From Bradyrhizobium sp. SSBR45G (GTDB lineage Bacteria; Pseudomonadota; Alphaproteobacteria; Rhizobiales; Xanthobacteraceae), in assembly GCF_030159255.1 (NCBI RefSeq), contig NZ_BSCT01000018.1, positions 89,425 through 153,424 on the forward strand: 64,000 bases of DNA, written 5' to 3'. Made by a program: the position numbers and the translations under genes. Below, in pieces: positions 16,346-24,803 of this stretch. Below the pieces are notes generated by a model, which did not search any database, had not been told where the DNA came from, and was given only the letters and a program-made list of their open reading frames with translations. The first letter of the stretch is position 1. Every line of letters starts with the position of its first letter.

Positions 16346-17308
16346 CTACTTGATGACGCCCTTTTCCTTGTAGTAGCGGATGGCGCCCGGATGCAGCGGC
16401 ACCGGACTGTCCTGCGCCGCCGTCTCCAGCTTGATCTCCTTGCCGGCCGCGTGCGCATTGGCGAGCTCCGGCAGCGAGTCGAAGATCAGCTTGGTCATCT
16501 GGTAGGCGAGATCGTCTGACACCGCCGAGCTGGTGACGAGGTAGTTGATCACGGCCGCGGTCGGCACGTCCTTGTCCTGGCCGGTATAGGTGTTGGCCGG
16601 GATGGTCGCCGCTACGAAGGGAGGGCCGATCTTGTCGACCACCTCCTTCGGCACCGACACCACCGTGATCGGCGACGAGGTCGACAGATCCTTCAGCGAG
16701 GCGACGCCGAGGCCGGCCGATTGCAAGGTGGCGCCGAGTTGGCGGTTCTTCATCAGGTCGACGGATTCGGCGAACGGCAGATACTCCACCTTGCCGAGGT
16801 CCTTGTAGCTCATGCCGGCGGCCGCGAGGATCGCCCGCGAGTTCAGCTCGGTGCCGGACTTCGGCGCGCCGACCGACAGGCTCTTGCCCTTCAGGTCCGC
16901 CAGCGTCTTGATGCCGGACTCGGCGGTCGCGACGATCTGGATGTAGTTCGGATAGATCGCGCCGAGCGTGCGCAGCTTGTCGAGCTTGGTCTTGAAGCCG
17001 GCCTCTTCCTCGCCGTTCCAGGCCGATTTGAGGGAGTCGCCGAGCGCGAAGGCGAGCTCGCCACGGCCCTGCTGCAGCAGGATCAGGTTCTCGACCGAGG
17101 CCTTGGTCGCCTGCACCTGGGTCTTCACGTTCGGGATCTTGTCGCCGTAGATCTTCCCGATCGCGACGCCGAGCGGGTAATAGACGCCCGAGGTGCCGCC
17201 GGTCAGCACGTTGATGAAGCTTTGCGCCTGCGCCGCGGGAGCCGCGAGCAGGCAGCCGGCGGCCAGAACCAAACCGGTTGCAGTGCCAAAGAATTTCGAG
17301 AAACGCAT
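16346..17308 (-). CDS. TAXI-family TRAP transporter solute-binding protein
   Basis: A 320-residue periplasmic binding protein. The signal peptide is MRFSKFFGTATGLVLAAGCL to AAPAAQA-Q. The mature start SFINVLTGGTSGVYYPLGVAI carries the TAXI signature GGTSGVYYPLG, followed by QATKASVENLILLQQGRGELAFALGDS and the later KGKSLSVGAPKSGTELNSRAIL. It captures the solute and delivers it to the fused permease downstream. The ATG at 17308 follows GGGAGGACCC. It is the first gene of the operon SBP, permease, DUF1850, SDR. The 234-base upstream gap to the next gene should hold the promoter; I see no clear operator there. Confidence 0.94.
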   Translation of the reverse strand: MRFSKFFGTATGLVLAAGCLLAAPAAQAQSFINVLTGGTSGVYYPLGVAIGKIYGDKIPNVKTQVQATKASVENLILLQQGRGELAFALGDSLKSAWNGEEEAGFKTKLDKLRTLGAIYPNYIQIVATAESGIKTLADLKGKSLSVGAPKSGTELNSRAILAAAGMSYKDLGKVEYLPFAESVDLMKNRQLGATLQSAGLGVASLKDLSTSSPITVVSVPKEVVDKIGPPFVAATIPANTYTGQDKDVPTAAVINYLVTSSAVSDDLAYQMTKLIFDSLPELANAHAAGKEIKLETAAQDSPVPLHPGAIRYYKEKGVIK

Positions 17309-17542
17309 GGGTCCTCCCATTGATTTTGCCGGCAAATTGGACGGATGCGGGCGCGGGGTCAACCCATCCGAAAGACGGCCAAGAAAGACCACGAGGAAAG
17401 GCGGCCAAGCCGGCTTTGTCCGGCCGAGTGACGCGACCGGAACCGGCAGGCCCGAGCTTCAACTCTGCATTGACGGCTGCCAGGGCTTCATCGGCAGATG
17501 ATCATTCCTCCCGACGACGACGGGCCGATACATCCTCCCAGC

Positions 17543-18019
17543 TCATTGGAAGGTCATGTCGAGGCATTTGGAGATGTCCGAGCCAAGCCCGGAGGAGATC
17601 GTGATGCAGCCACGCACCTTCTGCTGGGTCGTGTCCGCCACCCAGATCGAGTAGCCGCCATTGCCGAAGAAGGAATTGGTGTTCGCCGGCTCGGTCTCGG
17701 TGGCATCGAACTCGTATTTCGAATCGGTATCGAACACCCGCGGCTTCCTGGTGCAGCCGCCGTCGGTCTGGACGTTGATGACCTCCTTGTTGTCCCGGGT
17801 CAGCGACAGCGAGACCTGGCAGCGGAAATATTCGGAGGTCTTGACGTTGAAGAGGTAGGCGTAGGACTTGCAGACGGCTGTGTTGAGCTTGCCGGCGGAG
17901 AGACCGCGGCTGCAGGCAATGCGCTGGTTGTTGGACAGCTTGAAGTCGTCGGCCCGGGCGGATGCCAACGTCACCAGCGACAACGCCGCAACCCAACCGA
18001 TCTTCGTGACGAGGCTCAT
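17543..18019 (-). CDS. Hypothetical secreted protein
   Basis: A 158-residue protein with a signal peptide (MSLVTKIGWVAALSLVTLAS, cleavage about ARA-D). The mature part is rich in beta-type sequence, with four or more Cys residues (ACSRGL, VCKSY, FRCQV, GGCTRK, GCIT, KCLDM) that could form disulfides in the periplasm. There is no recognisable domain. The start at 18019 has GGGGA nine bases upstream; an alternative ATG at 18028 adds three residues and has poorer spacing. It stands alone between the TAXI-TRAP operon and a small divergent secreted protein. Confidence 0.75.
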   Translation of the reverse strand: MSLVTKIGWVAALSLVTLASARADDFKLSNNQRIACSRGLSAGKLNTAVCKSYAYLFNVKTSEYFRCQVSLSLTRDNKEVINVQTDGGCTRKPRVFDTDSKYEFDATETEPANTNSFFGNGGYSIWVADTTQQKVRGCITISSGLGSDISKCLDMTFQ

Positions 18020-18209
18020 CCGAATCATCCCCAAAGTGATTTATTGACCTATGTTTCTAGACCACGCTGCACGATAATCGCGAGATCGGGAATGGAAAAT
18101 CCGGAAACGTTCACGGGACGCTGCGACTGGACAAGGTTGACGTCAGGACAGCGTTCGCGATTTGTTCAAGTCGCCGATGCCAGACCTCGGTGAATGGGTG
18201 GAGGAGGAC

Positions 18210-18512
18210 ATGAAGAGGCCGCTTCTGAAGATTTGCATTGCCGTCGGAACGCTGTGTGCGCTGACCAGCGTGACGCAGGCCGCCCCACCGGAGCCGTGGG
18301 AGCTGAAGCCCGACACCGGCTACGCCTACGGCAAGGACGGCAAGACGCTCGCCTACAAGATGGGCACCAAGAACGCCGACATGCTGCTGAAGGGCGCCAA
18401 GAAGGTCCCGAAAGGCACGCTGTTCTTCGTCGGCCAGAACGGCCAGCTCTATATCCGGACGGGCCCCTATCTCGAGGGCGACGGCAGCTTCTCGTTCGGC
18501 GCCGATGATTGA
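18210..18512 (+). CDS. Small hypothetical secreted protein
   Basis: A 100-residue protein with a clear signal peptide (MKRPLLKICIAVGTLCALTS, cleavage near TQA-A). The mature domain of about 75 residues is Lys/Gly-rich (GYAYGKDGKTLAYKMGTKNADMLLKGAKKVPKGTLFFVGQNGQLYIRTGPYLEGDG). I recognise no characterised family; similar short periplasmic proteins are common in Bradyrhizobiaceae. The start at 18210 follows GGAGGAGGAC at ideal spacing; the frame extends upstream but without a ribosome-binding site. Confidence 0.75.
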   Translation: MKRPLLKICIAVGTLCALTSVTQAAPPEPWELKPDTGYAYGKDGKTLAYKMGTKNADMLLKGAKKVPKGTLFFVGQNGQLYIRTGPYLEGDGSFSFGADD

Positions 18513-18530
18513 TCTCGCTACGTCGACGGT

Positions 18531-18683
18531 GTCGTCCCTGCGAAAGCAGGGACCCATAACCACCGTCCTCGATTTTCGAACTTGCTGGAGCTACGATCTC
18601 CGTCATCACGACGGCTTGTGGCTATGGGTCCCGGGTCAGCGCCCTCGCGTCGCGATGCGACGCCAGGGCTTGCCCGGGACGAC
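18531..18683. repeat. Palindromic intergenic repeat, GTCGTCCCGG family, copy 2
   Basis: It begins with GTCGTCCCTGCGAAAGCAGG then GACCCATAACCACCG and ends with CTATGGGTCCCGG ... TTGCCCGGGACGAC. It shares both arms with copies 1 and 3, while the central spacer is unrelated. A nested hairpin (CGTCGCGATGCGACG) lies in the right arm. Confidence 0.85.
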
Positions 18684-18721
18684 AGTTGAATGTGCGGCCG
18701 GGATCGTGCCTGTCGAACACC

Positions 18722-19903
18722 TCAGAACGCCGCCGCCAGCTCCTTGGCGCCGGGCAGGCTGCTCAGCGAATCCATCCTGGCATCGGTGACCGCGAGCAGC
18801 TTCGCCACGGTGTTGTGGCGCACGGCGACGGGATTGCGCTCGTAGCCGCCGCGCTGGAAGAAGTTGGCGGTCGGCACCTGGTCGCGCATCTCGAGCGGCA
18901 TCGTCACCATGTCGAAGCCGGTGCCGTCGCCGGTCAGGTTCATCATCTCGAGCTCGGCGGCCGACAGCGGCCGCGTGTAGCCCTTGGTGCGTGCGAACAG
19001 CACCGAGGTGAGCAGCTTGTGGGTCTGCAGCATCGGCCCGACGTCGATGTCGAGCACCATCGCATGCATGGCCCAGCCCTGCTGCGTGTTGCCGATCTTC
19101 TCATGCGCCGACCAGTCGTCCGGCACCGAGCGCGCGATCGCGACCATTTTCTTCAGCACCGCGAGCTTGTGCTCCATCGCGCCGCGCGCCGGCCCTGACG
19201 TCTGCGCCACCCGCTCGCCGAGCAGCCGGATGAACAGCGGGCCCTGCTCTGCCAGCAGTTCGACGCTGTTGGTGGTCAGGAGCTGATTGTAGCCGATCGC
19301 CGTCGAGATCGCGCGATTGCCCTTGAAGCCCGATTGCGAGTCGTGGCGGCCGTTGCCGCCGGTCTCGAACGCATAGACGCGCACCGCCTGCTCGCGCGTC
19401 AACCCCGCGGCGGCGGCGAACCGGGCATAGGCGCGCTTGAAATCGATGTCGTTGGCGGGGCGCTGCGGCGACCATTGGAAATGCTCCTGCGCCGCCTTGA
19501 GCAGATCGGCGACCACCGGAATGTATTTGCGCTCGCGCGGCTCGCCTTCGGGCTCCGGCTCGGGATTCACCGGCCGCTTCGGCCCGTTATAGACCGGCGG
19601 CTGCTCCAGCACGTAGTCGTCGAGCCCGATCGGCTGGCGGTCGCGGCGCTTGGCATTGCGCACCCGGCGCTTGTCGGAGATCGCCTTCCAATAGGCGCCC
19701 GCCTCCTGGTCGAACTCGGCGCGGGCCTGCTGATACTCGGCGAGCCGGCGCTGGTACTCCGCGATCGCCGCCGGCGAGGCCATCTGGGCCAAGGCGTCGC
19801 GCGGGGCCGCGGCCGCGCCGGGTTCCCCGGCCAGCAATGGCGATGCGCCCGCGACAGCGCAGGCGAGAATCAGGGCAAGCATGCGAATCGGCTGATGCAG
19901 CAT
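18722..19903 (-). CDS. Hypothetical secreted protein with lysozyme-like E-T-G-G segment
   Basis: A 393-residue protein with a signal peptide (MLHQPIRMLALILACAVAGA, cleavage near LAG-E). A charged, probably helical or coiled-coil stretch follows at about 35-85 (QRRLAEYQQARAEFDQEAGAYW), then a Pro/Glu linker (PKRPVNPEPEPEGEPRERK) and a globular domain. That domain contains VYAFETGGNGRHDSQSGFKG and STAIGYNQLLTTNSVELLAE. The Glu-Thr-Gly-Gly followed by a YNQLL helix recalls the catalytic Glu and GxxQ elements of lytic transglycosylases, but this is weak. AAGGGCGGC precedes the ATG at 19903. Adjacent NUDIX gene upstream on the same strand. Function unassigned. Confidence 0.8.
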   Translation of the reverse strand: MLHQPIRMLALILACAVAGASPLLAGEPGAAAAPRDALAQMASPAAIAEYQRRLAEYQQARAEFDQEAGAYWKAISDKRRVRNAKRRDRQPIGLDDYVLEQPPVYNGPKRPVNPEPEPEGEPRERKYIPVVADLLKAAQEHFQWSPQRPANDIDFKRAYARFAAAAGLTREQAVRVYAFETGGNGRHDSQSGFKGNRAISTAIGYNQLLTTNSVELLAEQGPLFIRLLGERVAQTSGPARGAMEHKLAVLKKMVAIARSVPDDWSAHEKIGNTQQGWAMHAMVLDIDVGPMLQTHKLLTSVLFARTKGYTRPLSAAELEMMNLTGDGTGFDMVTMPLEMRDQVPTANFFQRGGYERNPVAVRHNTVAKLLAVTDARMDSLSSLPGAKELAAAF

Positions 19904-19928
19904 GCCGCCCTTGTAGCCGAAACGGCGG

Positions 19929-20558
19929 CTACTTCCAGGCAAACACCGGCTGTTCCAGGTCGTGGACGCGGGTGTCGCGGCCGGCCAGCACCTCGCGGAA
20001 CTGATAGATCAGGGCGGCGGTGGGCGCGTGGATGAGGCCCTCGCGGGCATGAAAGCGAATCACGCGCCGCGCACTTTCAGGGATGACGGTGAAGTCGAAC
20101 GCCTCATCCGCCATGATGACATCGAGGCCGATCCTGTGCACCGAGGCGACTTCGTCCGGATTCGGCCGGAGCGTGCGGCCATTGGCCGCCCAGACGATGA
20201 TGGGGGTAATCAGATAGCCGGACCGTGTCGGGTAATCGTCGAGCTGGCCAAGCACGGCGTCCGGCGCGAGGACGAGCCCGAGCTCTTCCGCCAGCTCGCG
20301 CAGGGCAGCCTCGACGGGGGTCTCGGCGGCATCGCAGCGTCCCCCCGGCAGCGCCCATTGGCCGCCGTGGCTGCGCAGGCTCGCCGCACGCAGGGTCAGC
20401 AGCAGCGCCGTTGCATCGGTGTGAGGCTGCGGGGCCAGCGCGATGACCACCGCCGCGCGTTTCAGCGACAACATCGGCGCCGCCGCATCGAGGCGCACGA
20501 AGCCGGCGCAGCAGCTTTCGATTTTCCGCCTTGTGGCATCGTCGAACGGCATGGGCAT
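19929..20558 (-). CDS. NUDIX hydrolase (NudL/CoA-pyrophosphatase-like)
   Basis: A 209-residue NUDIX protein. The box GRCDAAETPVEAALRELAEE followed by LGL fits GX5EX7REUXEEXGU completely, so the metal-binding catalytic helix is intact. Upstream SLRSHGGQWALPGG is typical of the CoA diphosphatase (NudL/YeaB) subgroup, which removes oxidised or unwanted CoA derivatives. The substrate is inferred from family resemblance only. Two in-frame ATGs (MPMPF) make the start uncertain by two codons. It is divergent from the thioesterase at 20639. Confidence 0.88.
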   Translation of the reverse strand: MPMPFDDATRRKIESCCAGFVRLDAAAPMLSLKRAAVVIALAPQPHTDATALLLTLRAASLRSHGGQWALPGGRCDAAETPVEAALRELAEELGLVLAPDAVLGQLDDYPTRSGYLITPIIVWAANGRTLRPNPDEVASVHRIGLDVIMADEAFDFTVIPESARRVIRFHAREGLIHAPTAALIYQFREVLAGRDTRVHDLEQPVFAWK

Positions 20559-20638
20559 GCAGCTTGACTACACCAGCCCTACGACGGATGAAACGGCCAT
20601 GTGCCGGCGTGCGGCACCGCCTTTGAAGGATCGCACAC

Positions 20639-21061
20639 ATGACGAAGTCAGCCGCGGCGAGAATGAAGTCCGACGGCTGGGAGATCGTCGACACCTCGGG
20701 CTTCCTGCATCTGATCGGCCCGCTGTGGCAGCGGGTGGTCGATGGCGTCCACGAATACGCGATTCAGACCGAGGACAAGCATCACAATCGCCGCGGCCTG
20801 GTCCAGGGCGGCGTGATCATGACCTTGGCCGACCGCAGCTGTGGCATGACCGCCCGCTTTGCCGCCGGCAAGGAGCACATGGCGACCATCCAATTCGACA
20901 CGCATTTCGTCGAGGCGGGCAAGATCGGCGAGATGCTGGTGTCGCGGCCGCATGTGGTGCGGATCACCCGCAGCCTGGTGTTCATCACCACCGAGGTGAC
21001 GGCCGGGACCCGCGTGATCGCGATGGCCTCGGGCGTGTTCAAGATCTTGAAGAGCGAGTGA
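20639..21061 (+). CDS. PaaI-family hotdog thioesterase
   Basis: A 140-residue single hotdog domain. The signature helix with preceding loop reads RRGLVQGGVIMTLADRSCGM, and the beta-sheet strand region QFDTHFVEAGKIGEMLVSRP matches the PaaI/YdiI group (usual HGGV reads QGGV here). These enzymes hydrolyse acyl-CoA thioesters, often phenylacetyl- or hydroxybenzoyl-CoA; the acyl group here is unknown. The start has GAAGGATC about eight bases upstream. It is a lone gene followed by a palindromic repeat. Confidence 0.88.
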   Translation: MTKSAAARMKSDGWEIVDTSGFLHLIGPLWQRVVDGVHEYAIQTEDKHHNRRGLVQGGVIMTLADRSCGMTARFAAGKEHMATIQFDTHFVEAGKIGEMLVSRPHVVRITRSLVFITTEVTAGTRVIAMASGVFKILKSE

Positions 21062-21080
21062 GGGTCCTACTGTTGAAGCC

Positions 21081-21229
21081 GTCATTGCGAGGAGCCAACG
21101 GGTCCGCGCAAAGCGCGGCCCGATGACAGGCTCCGCGACGAAGCAATCCAGAGTCCCGACCCGGCCCTGGATTGCTTCCGCCTTCGCCCTGCGGGCTTCG
21201 GCGGACACGTCGCTGCGCTCGCAATGACG
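21081..21229. repeat. GTCATTGCGAGG palindromic repeat, copy 1
   Basis: It starts GTCATTGCGAGGAGCCAACG and ends CGCTCGCAATGAC, with internal inverted segments (GAAGCAATCCAGAG / CCTGGATTGCTTC). The first 70 bases are identical to the copy at 24619-24767; a shorter relative lies at 58060-58140. Confidence 0.9.
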
Positions 21230-21290
21230 CGCTGAGAGAGCTATCGTACCCACCCCACCTGCGGGTGGTGGTGGTTGAAATGAGGCACGA

Positions 21291-22301
21291 ATGCAATATC
21301 GCCAGCTCGGCCGCTCCGGCCTGAAAGTGTCGCCGATCTGCCTGGGCACGATGATGTTCGGCGGCCCGACCGACGAAGCCACGTCGGGGCGCATCATCGC
21401 CAAGGCACGCGACGCGGGCATCAATTTCATCGACACGGCGGACGCCTACAACAAGGGCGCCTCGGAAGAGGTGGTGGGCCGCGCGATCGCCGGGGAGCGC
21501 GACCGCTGGATCGTCGCGACCAAGCTCGCCAATCCGATGGGCGAGGATCCCAACCGCGCCGGCCTGTCGCGGCGCTGGGTGCTGCAGGCCGCCGACGAAA
21601 GCCTGAAACGGCTCGGCACCGGCCACATCGACATCTACTACCTTCACAAGGAGGATCATGCGACGCCGCTGGAAGAGACCGTGCGCGCGATCGGCGACCT
21701 CCTGCGCGCCGGCAAGATCCGCTATTTCGGCGTCTCCAACTACCGCGCCTGGCGCGTCGCCGAGATCTGCAATCTCTGCGACGGGATGGGCATCGACCGT
21801 CCCGTGGTCAGCCAGCCCTATTACAACGCGATGAACCGGATGCCCGAGGTCGAGCATCTGCCGGCCTGCGGCTATTACGGCCTCGGCGTCGTGCCCTACA
21901 GCCCGCTGGCACGCGGTGTGCTGACCGCCAAATACAGCTCCGATGCACCGCCCGACAAGGAGACGCGCGCCGGCCGCAACGACACACGGATGATGCAGAC
22001 CGAGTGGCGGCCGGAGTCGTTGAAGCTGGCGCAGGAGATCAAGCGTCACGCGGAAACCAAGGGATTTGCGCCCGGCCAGTTCGCGGTGGCCTGGGTGCTG
22101 AACTCGGCCTTCATCAGCTCGGTCATCGCCGGTCCCCGCACCGAGGCGCAGTGGGACGATTATATCCATGCGCTGGACTATCCCTTTGCCGCTGACGACG
22201 AGGCGCTGATCGACCGGCTGGTCGTCACCGGACACGCCTCCACTCCCGGCTACAATGACCCGGCCTACCCGATCGAAGGCCGCAGGCCGCGGGTGGGCTG
22301 A
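21291..22301 (+). CDS. Aldo/keto reductase
   Basis: A 336-residue AKR of the YajO/Tas-like bacterial group with a TIM-barrel fold and NADPH dependence. The catalytic tetrad can be read: Asp and Tyr in FIDTADAYNKGASEE, Lys in VATKLANPMG and His in IYYLHKEDH. The cofactor-contacting VIAGPRTEAQWDDYIHAL is near the C terminus. It reduces aldehydes or ketones; the substrate is not deducible. The next gene starts one base after its stop (TGA-C-ATG), so the two are translationally coupled. Confidence 0.93.
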   Translation: MQYRQLGRSGLKVSPICLGTMMFGGPTDEATSGRIIAKARDAGINFIDTADAYNKGASEEVVGRAIAGERDRWIVATKLANPMGEDPNRAGLSRRWVLQAADESLKRLGTGHIDIYYLHKEDHATPLEETVRAIGDLLRAGKIRYFGVSNYRAWRVAEICNLCDGMGIDRPVVSQPYYNAMNRMPEVEHLPACGYYGLGVVPYSPLARGVLTAKYSSDAPPDKETRAGRNDTRMMQTEWRPESLKLAQEIKRHAETKGFAPGQFAVAWVLNSAFISSVIAGPRTEAQWDDYIHALDYPFAADDEALIDRLVVTGHASTPGYNDPAYPIEGRRPRVG

Positions 22302-22302
22302 C

Positions 22303-23613
22303 ATGGAGGAGGATCGCTACGGCCTGCCGCTGTCGACCGCCTCGGCCGAGGCCGCCGCAGCCTATCGCGAGGGCATCGATCTCTTGCTCGCGTTCTGGCC
22401 CGGCGCCGCCGCGGCGTTCGAGCGCGCCATCATGCTCGATCCGGAGTTTGCGCTGGCGCATGCCGCCCGCGCCCGCATCCATGCCATCTACATGCAGCGC
22501 GAGGCGGCGCTGCAGACCATCGCGCGGGCCCGCGACCTCGTCGCCAAGCGCGGCACCGCGCGCGAGCAGAGCCATGTCGCGACGCTCTCGCTCGCCATCG
22601 AGGGCCGCGGCGCGGACGCACTGACCTCTACGCTGACACATCTGGCGAGCTGGCCGCGCGACGCCATGGTCATGGCGCTTCCGCTCGGCGCCTTCGGCCT
22701 GCTGGCCTTCTCCGGCCGCGCCGATCACGACGCCGCGCGCCGCGATCTCTGCGACCGCTTTGCCGGCGCCTATGGCGAGGACTGGTGGTTCATGTCGAAC
22801 CATGGCTGGGCGCTGACCGAAGCCGGCGAGCTCGCCAAGGGCCGCGCCGTCACCGAGCGCAGCTTCGCGCTGCGCCGGCACAACGCCTATGCCGTGCATG
22901 CGCTGCTGCACGCGATGTTCGAGGACGGCGCGGTCGACGAAGCCGATGCGCTGGTCGAGGGGTGGATCGGCGACTACGACCGCACCGGGATGCTGCATGG
23001 TCACATCCGCTGGCACCAGGCACTCGGCGCGCTGGACAAGGGCGACGCGGCACGCGCCATCGCGATCCATCTCGATGTCCTGAGCCCGGCCGTGGCGGCT
23101 GCGCCGCCACTCAACACGCTCTCGGACTGCGCGTCTCTGCTCTGGCGCCTGAGCCTCGAACAGCATCCGATCGCATGGGAGTCATGGAAGGAGATTGACG
23201 CCTACGCGAGAACGGGATTTCCGACCTCACGGCTTCCCTTCGTCGAGATGCACCGGGCGATGATCTCAGCCGTGACCGAGGACGACGTTGCCGTGAACCA
23301 GCGGCTTCGCACGTTCAAGGCCTCGTCGGACAGCGGCTCGCCGGCCAGCTCACTGCTGCCGCGGCTCTATCGGGCGTTCCAGGCGTTCTACAATGAGAGC
23401 TACCGGATCTGCGCCGAACAACTCGCGCCGGTGCAGGCAGAGATGGCTCGCCTCGGCGGCAGCCATGCCCAGCGCGAGGTGATCGAGGATACCTACATCC
23501 TGTCCCTGATCCGGAGCGGCTCGCTCGCGCAGGCGCGCGACCTGCTGGATGCCCGCCTGCACCGCCGCCCCTCCGCCCGCGACACGCGCTGGCGGGCGCT
23601 GACGGTTGGATGA
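22303..23613 (+). CDS. TTC38-like tetratricopeptide repeat protein
   Basis: A 436-residue cytoplasmic protein without a signal peptide. The opening DRYGLPLSTASAEAAAAYREGI and the middle segment RHNAYAVHALLHAMFEDG are typical of the TTC38 family, whose bacterial members resemble human tetratricopeptide-repeat protein 38. Several TPR-like helices follow (AFERAIMLDPEFALAHAARA). No enzymatic motif is evident; a scaffold or binding role is likely. Translation is probably coupled to the aldo/keto reductase upstream, and the stop is six bases from the end of a convergent dehydrogenase gene. Confidence 0.85.
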   Translation: MEEDRYGLPLSTASAEAAAAYREGIDLLLAFWPGAAAAFERAIMLDPEFALAHAARARIHAIYMQREAALQTIARARDLVAKRGTAREQSHVATLSLAIEGRGADALTSTLTHLASWPRDAMVMALPLGAFGLLAFSGRADHDAARRDLCDRFAGAYGEDWWFMSNHGWALTEAGELAKGRAVTERSFALRRHNAYAVHALLHAMFEDGAVDEADALVEGWIGDYDRTGMLHGHIRWHQALGALDKGDAARAIAIHLDVLSPAVAAAPPLNTLSDCASLLWRLSLEQHPIAWESWKEIDAYARTGFPTSRLPFVEMHRAMISAVTEDDVAVNQRLRTFKASSDSGSPASSLLPRLYRAFQAFYNESYRICAEQLAPVQAEMARLGGSHAQREVIEDTYILSLIRSGSLAQARDLLDARLHRRPSARDTRWRALTVG

Positions 23614-23619
23614 CGGAGG

Positions 23620-24585
23620 CTATCCCTCCGTCTCCAGCCCGGTCGGCATCGGCACGTTCTCCGGCTGCAGCTTGAGGCCGGCGGCCAGCGCCACGGTCTC
23701 GAGCAGCGCGGCAAAATCCTTTTCCAGGTAGGCGGCGGGATCGGCCTGCAGCGAGGCGGCGCCGACATGGGCCTGCAGCGCCTCGCGCGTCGCTGCCGTC
23801 ACCGGCATCGCAACGTCGAGCTGGCGCGCCGCCGACAGGCCGAGATCGAGATCCTTGCGCAGCAGCGGCGGCGTGAAGGTCGTGGTCCAGTCGAGATTGA
23901 CCAGAGCATTGCTCTTGTACTTCGTAAAGGTCGAGCCCATCACGCTGGCATTCATGAAGTTCAGGAAGGCATGCCGCGGCACGCCGGCCTTCTGCGCCAG
24001 GATGGTGATCTCGGCGAGGTTCTGGATGACGACGCCGAGGAACACGTTGTGCGCGATCTTGCAGATGCGCGCGAGCTCGCCCTCACCGACATAGGACACG
24101 CCCGAGACGGCGATCTTGGCGAGATACGGCGCGATGAGCTCGAACGACGCCTTGGGCCCGGAGACGACCGACGACAGCTTGCCGGCCTTGACGCATTTGC
24201 CGTTGCCCGACACCGGCGCGCGCACGAACTCGCAGTCGAGCCGCTTCAGCTTGGCGGCGATCGCCTCCGACTGCTCGACGCCGATCGAGGAGCAGTCGAC
24301 CAGGATCTTCGGACGCGGCCCGAGGCTCGACGCGACCAGGCCGTTGTTGCCGAAATAGACCTGCTCGAGATCCTTGCCGGTCGACACCATCGAGAACACG
24401 ATGTCGCACGCGGCGAGATCGCTCGGATGATCGACGATGATGCCGCCCTTGGCCGCCAGCGGCTCCGCTTTGGCGCGGGTGCGATTATAGATCGACACCT
24501 TGTGCCCGGCCTTGAGCAGGCGCTCGGCCATCGGATAGCCCATGCGCCCCATGCCGATCCAGCCGAGCGAATGCGTCGTGGTCAT
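23620..24585 (-). CDS. NAD(P)-dependent beta-hydroxyacid dehydrogenase (3-hydroxyisobutyrate dehydrogenase family)
   Basis: A 321-residue enzyme. The Rossmann loop GWIGMGRMGYPMAERLL, the substrate loop APVSGNGKCVKAGKLSSVVS and the catalytic Lys region GEGELARICKIAHNVFLG are all present. The substrate loop reads SGNGK instead of the usual SGGxxGA, so specificity probably differs from classic 3-hydroxyisobutyrate, tartronate-semialdehyde or glyoxylate reductases. GAGGAGACGAC precedes the ATG. The M24 peptidase-like gene follows upstream on the same strand, separated by a palindromic repeat, so co-transcription is possible but unproven. Confidence 0.92.
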   Translation of the reverse strand: MTTTHSLGWIGMGRMGYPMAERLLKAGHKVSIYNRTRAKAEPLAAKGGIIVDHPSDLAACDIVFSMVSTGKDLEQVYFGNNGLVASSLGPRPKILVDCSSIGVEQSEAIAAKLKRLDCEFVRAPVSGNGKCVKAGKLSSVVSGPKASFELIAPYLAKIAVSGVSYVGEGELARICKIAHNVFLGVVIQNLAEITILAQKAGVPRHAFLNFMNASVMGSTFTKYKSNALVNLDWTTTFTPPLLRKDLDLGLSAARQLDVAMPVTAATREALQAHVGAASLQADPAAYLEKDFAALLETVALAAGLKLQPENVPMPTGLETEG

Positions 24586-24618
24586 TGTCGTCTCCTCGTC
24601 CTACTGATCACGGTCTCC

Positions 24619-24767
24619 GTCATTGCGAGGAGCCAACGGGTCCGCGCAAAGCGCGGCCCGATGACAGGCTCCGCGACGAAGCAATCCAAAGTCACGGCTG
24701 CCGCCCTGGATTGCTTCCGCCTTCGCTCTTCGAGCTACGGCGGACAAGTCGCTTCGCTCGCAATGAC
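24619..24767. repeat. GTCATTGCGAGG palindromic repeat, copy 2
   Basis: Its first 70 bases are identical to the copy at 21081; the second half differs but keeps the terminal inverted sequence CGCTCGCAATGAC. It lies between the M24 gene and the dehydrogenase gene. Confidence 0.9.
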
Positions 24768-24803
24768 GAAACACGAAGACCACTTCACTAGTCGCACTGT
24801 CGT

